A DNA stretch of 64,000 bases. Source: a bacterium. GTDB taxonomy: Bacteria; Spirochaetota; Leptospiria; Leptospirales; Leptonemataceae. A program made the position numbers and the translations under genes. This document shows, one piece after another, positions 63,937 to 64,000 of the stretch. Numbering within the stretch: position 1 is the first letter of the stretch; each line of letters opens with the position of its first letter. Location of the stretch: contig JANSYA010000001.1 in assembly GCA_024742665.1 (NCBI GenBank), positions 1,006,425-1,070,424 of the forward strand. The letters are read 5' to 3'. The notes beneath the pieces were generated by a model that searched no databases, was not told the origin of the DNA, and saw only the letters and a list, made by a program, of their open reading frames with translations.

Positions 63937-64000
63937 TCAGTAAACTCCGCCGTTGACGTCGATGATCGCGCCGTTGACGTAGCTGGAGAGCTGTGATGCC
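63937..64000 (-). CDS. C-terminus of a short-chain dehydrogenase/reductase
   Basis: Only the last 21 codons are inside the window. They read ASQLSSYVNGAIIDVNGGVY and stop at 63937-63939. S(G/S)YVxGxxIxVxGG is the standard SDR C-terminal motif, as in FabG (3-oxoacyl-ACP reductase). The rest of the gene lies beyond position 64000. Which SDR it is cannot be decided from this end. Confidence 0.75.
   Translation of the reverse strand, partial: ASQLSSYVNGAIIDVNGGVY

Overview
The window is 64 kb of dense, fairly GC-rich bacterial chromosome with no tRNA, rRNA, CRISPR array, insertion sequence or prophage that I can see. Several features fit a spirochaete of the Leptospira/Leptonema group: a 7TM-DISM receptor, many small lipoproteins with relaxed lipoboxes, RsbU/STAS/CheX signalling genes, a DUF3332 protein and a CIRCE-controlled groESL operon. 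That assignment is an inference from gene content; no marker gene is present to settle it.

Layout. 1-5.2 kb: end of a DUF3332 gene, a secreted family-I lipase, and a membrane-bound sigma54 activator (7TM-DISM, GAF, AAA+, Fis HTH in one chain). 5.2-9.0 kb: a two-gene minus-strand operon of a stand-alone TIR protein and a 1116-residue TIR/SF1-helicase fusion. This is the best candidate for an undescribed, probably anti-phage, system. 9.3-13 kb: SGNH-like protein and groES-groEL with two CIRCE-type operators and a 15-bp tandem repeat between the genes. 13-15.6 kb: molybdenum cofactor genes (moaA, DUF7009, mobA). 15.7-18 kb: CheX-like phosphatase, a YeeE/YedE-type pair and a TetR gene. 18-28.2 kb: a very long Lhr helicase, a Kv-type channel, a truncated PhoD-like gene, a double-FKBP lipoprotein, a REC-RsbU phosphatase and a zinc alcohol dehydrogenase. 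28.2-34.2 kb: an efflux operon in which the RND pump is fused in frame to its TolC-like outer-membrane partner, with an unusually small adaptor lipoprotein and a TetR gene.

34.3-40.7 kb: STAS protein, lipoproteins, AraC regulator, TMEM143-like membrane protein, di-haem peroxidase, NqrM and a single-domain receiver. 40.9-47.1 kb: complete nqrABCDEF operon for the sodium-pumping NADH:quinone oxidoreductase. The NqrM maturation factor lies 1.2 kb beyond its end on the other strand. 47.4-52.3 kb: two CBS-pair proteins, an Fpg-like glycosylase with an altered catalytic site, two STAS proteins, threonine ammonia-lyase and dodecin. 52.4-57.9 kb: NAD-dependent DNA ligase with a histone-H1-like tail, a lysine-rich neighbour, an Aas-like acyl-ACP synthetase and a Fur-family regulator. 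58-64 kb: a PAS/degenerate-GGDEF protein, SGNH lipoprotein, GNAT, DUF218 protein, a beta-lactamase-fold hydrolase and the last residues of an SDR oxidoreductase.

Functionally the window combines sodium-based energy conversion (Nqr), partner-switch style signalling (RsbU phosphatase plus three STAS proteins), envelope transport and modification, and one probable defence locus. Short tandem and palindromic repeats recur between genes and inside several coding regions as in-frame insertions.
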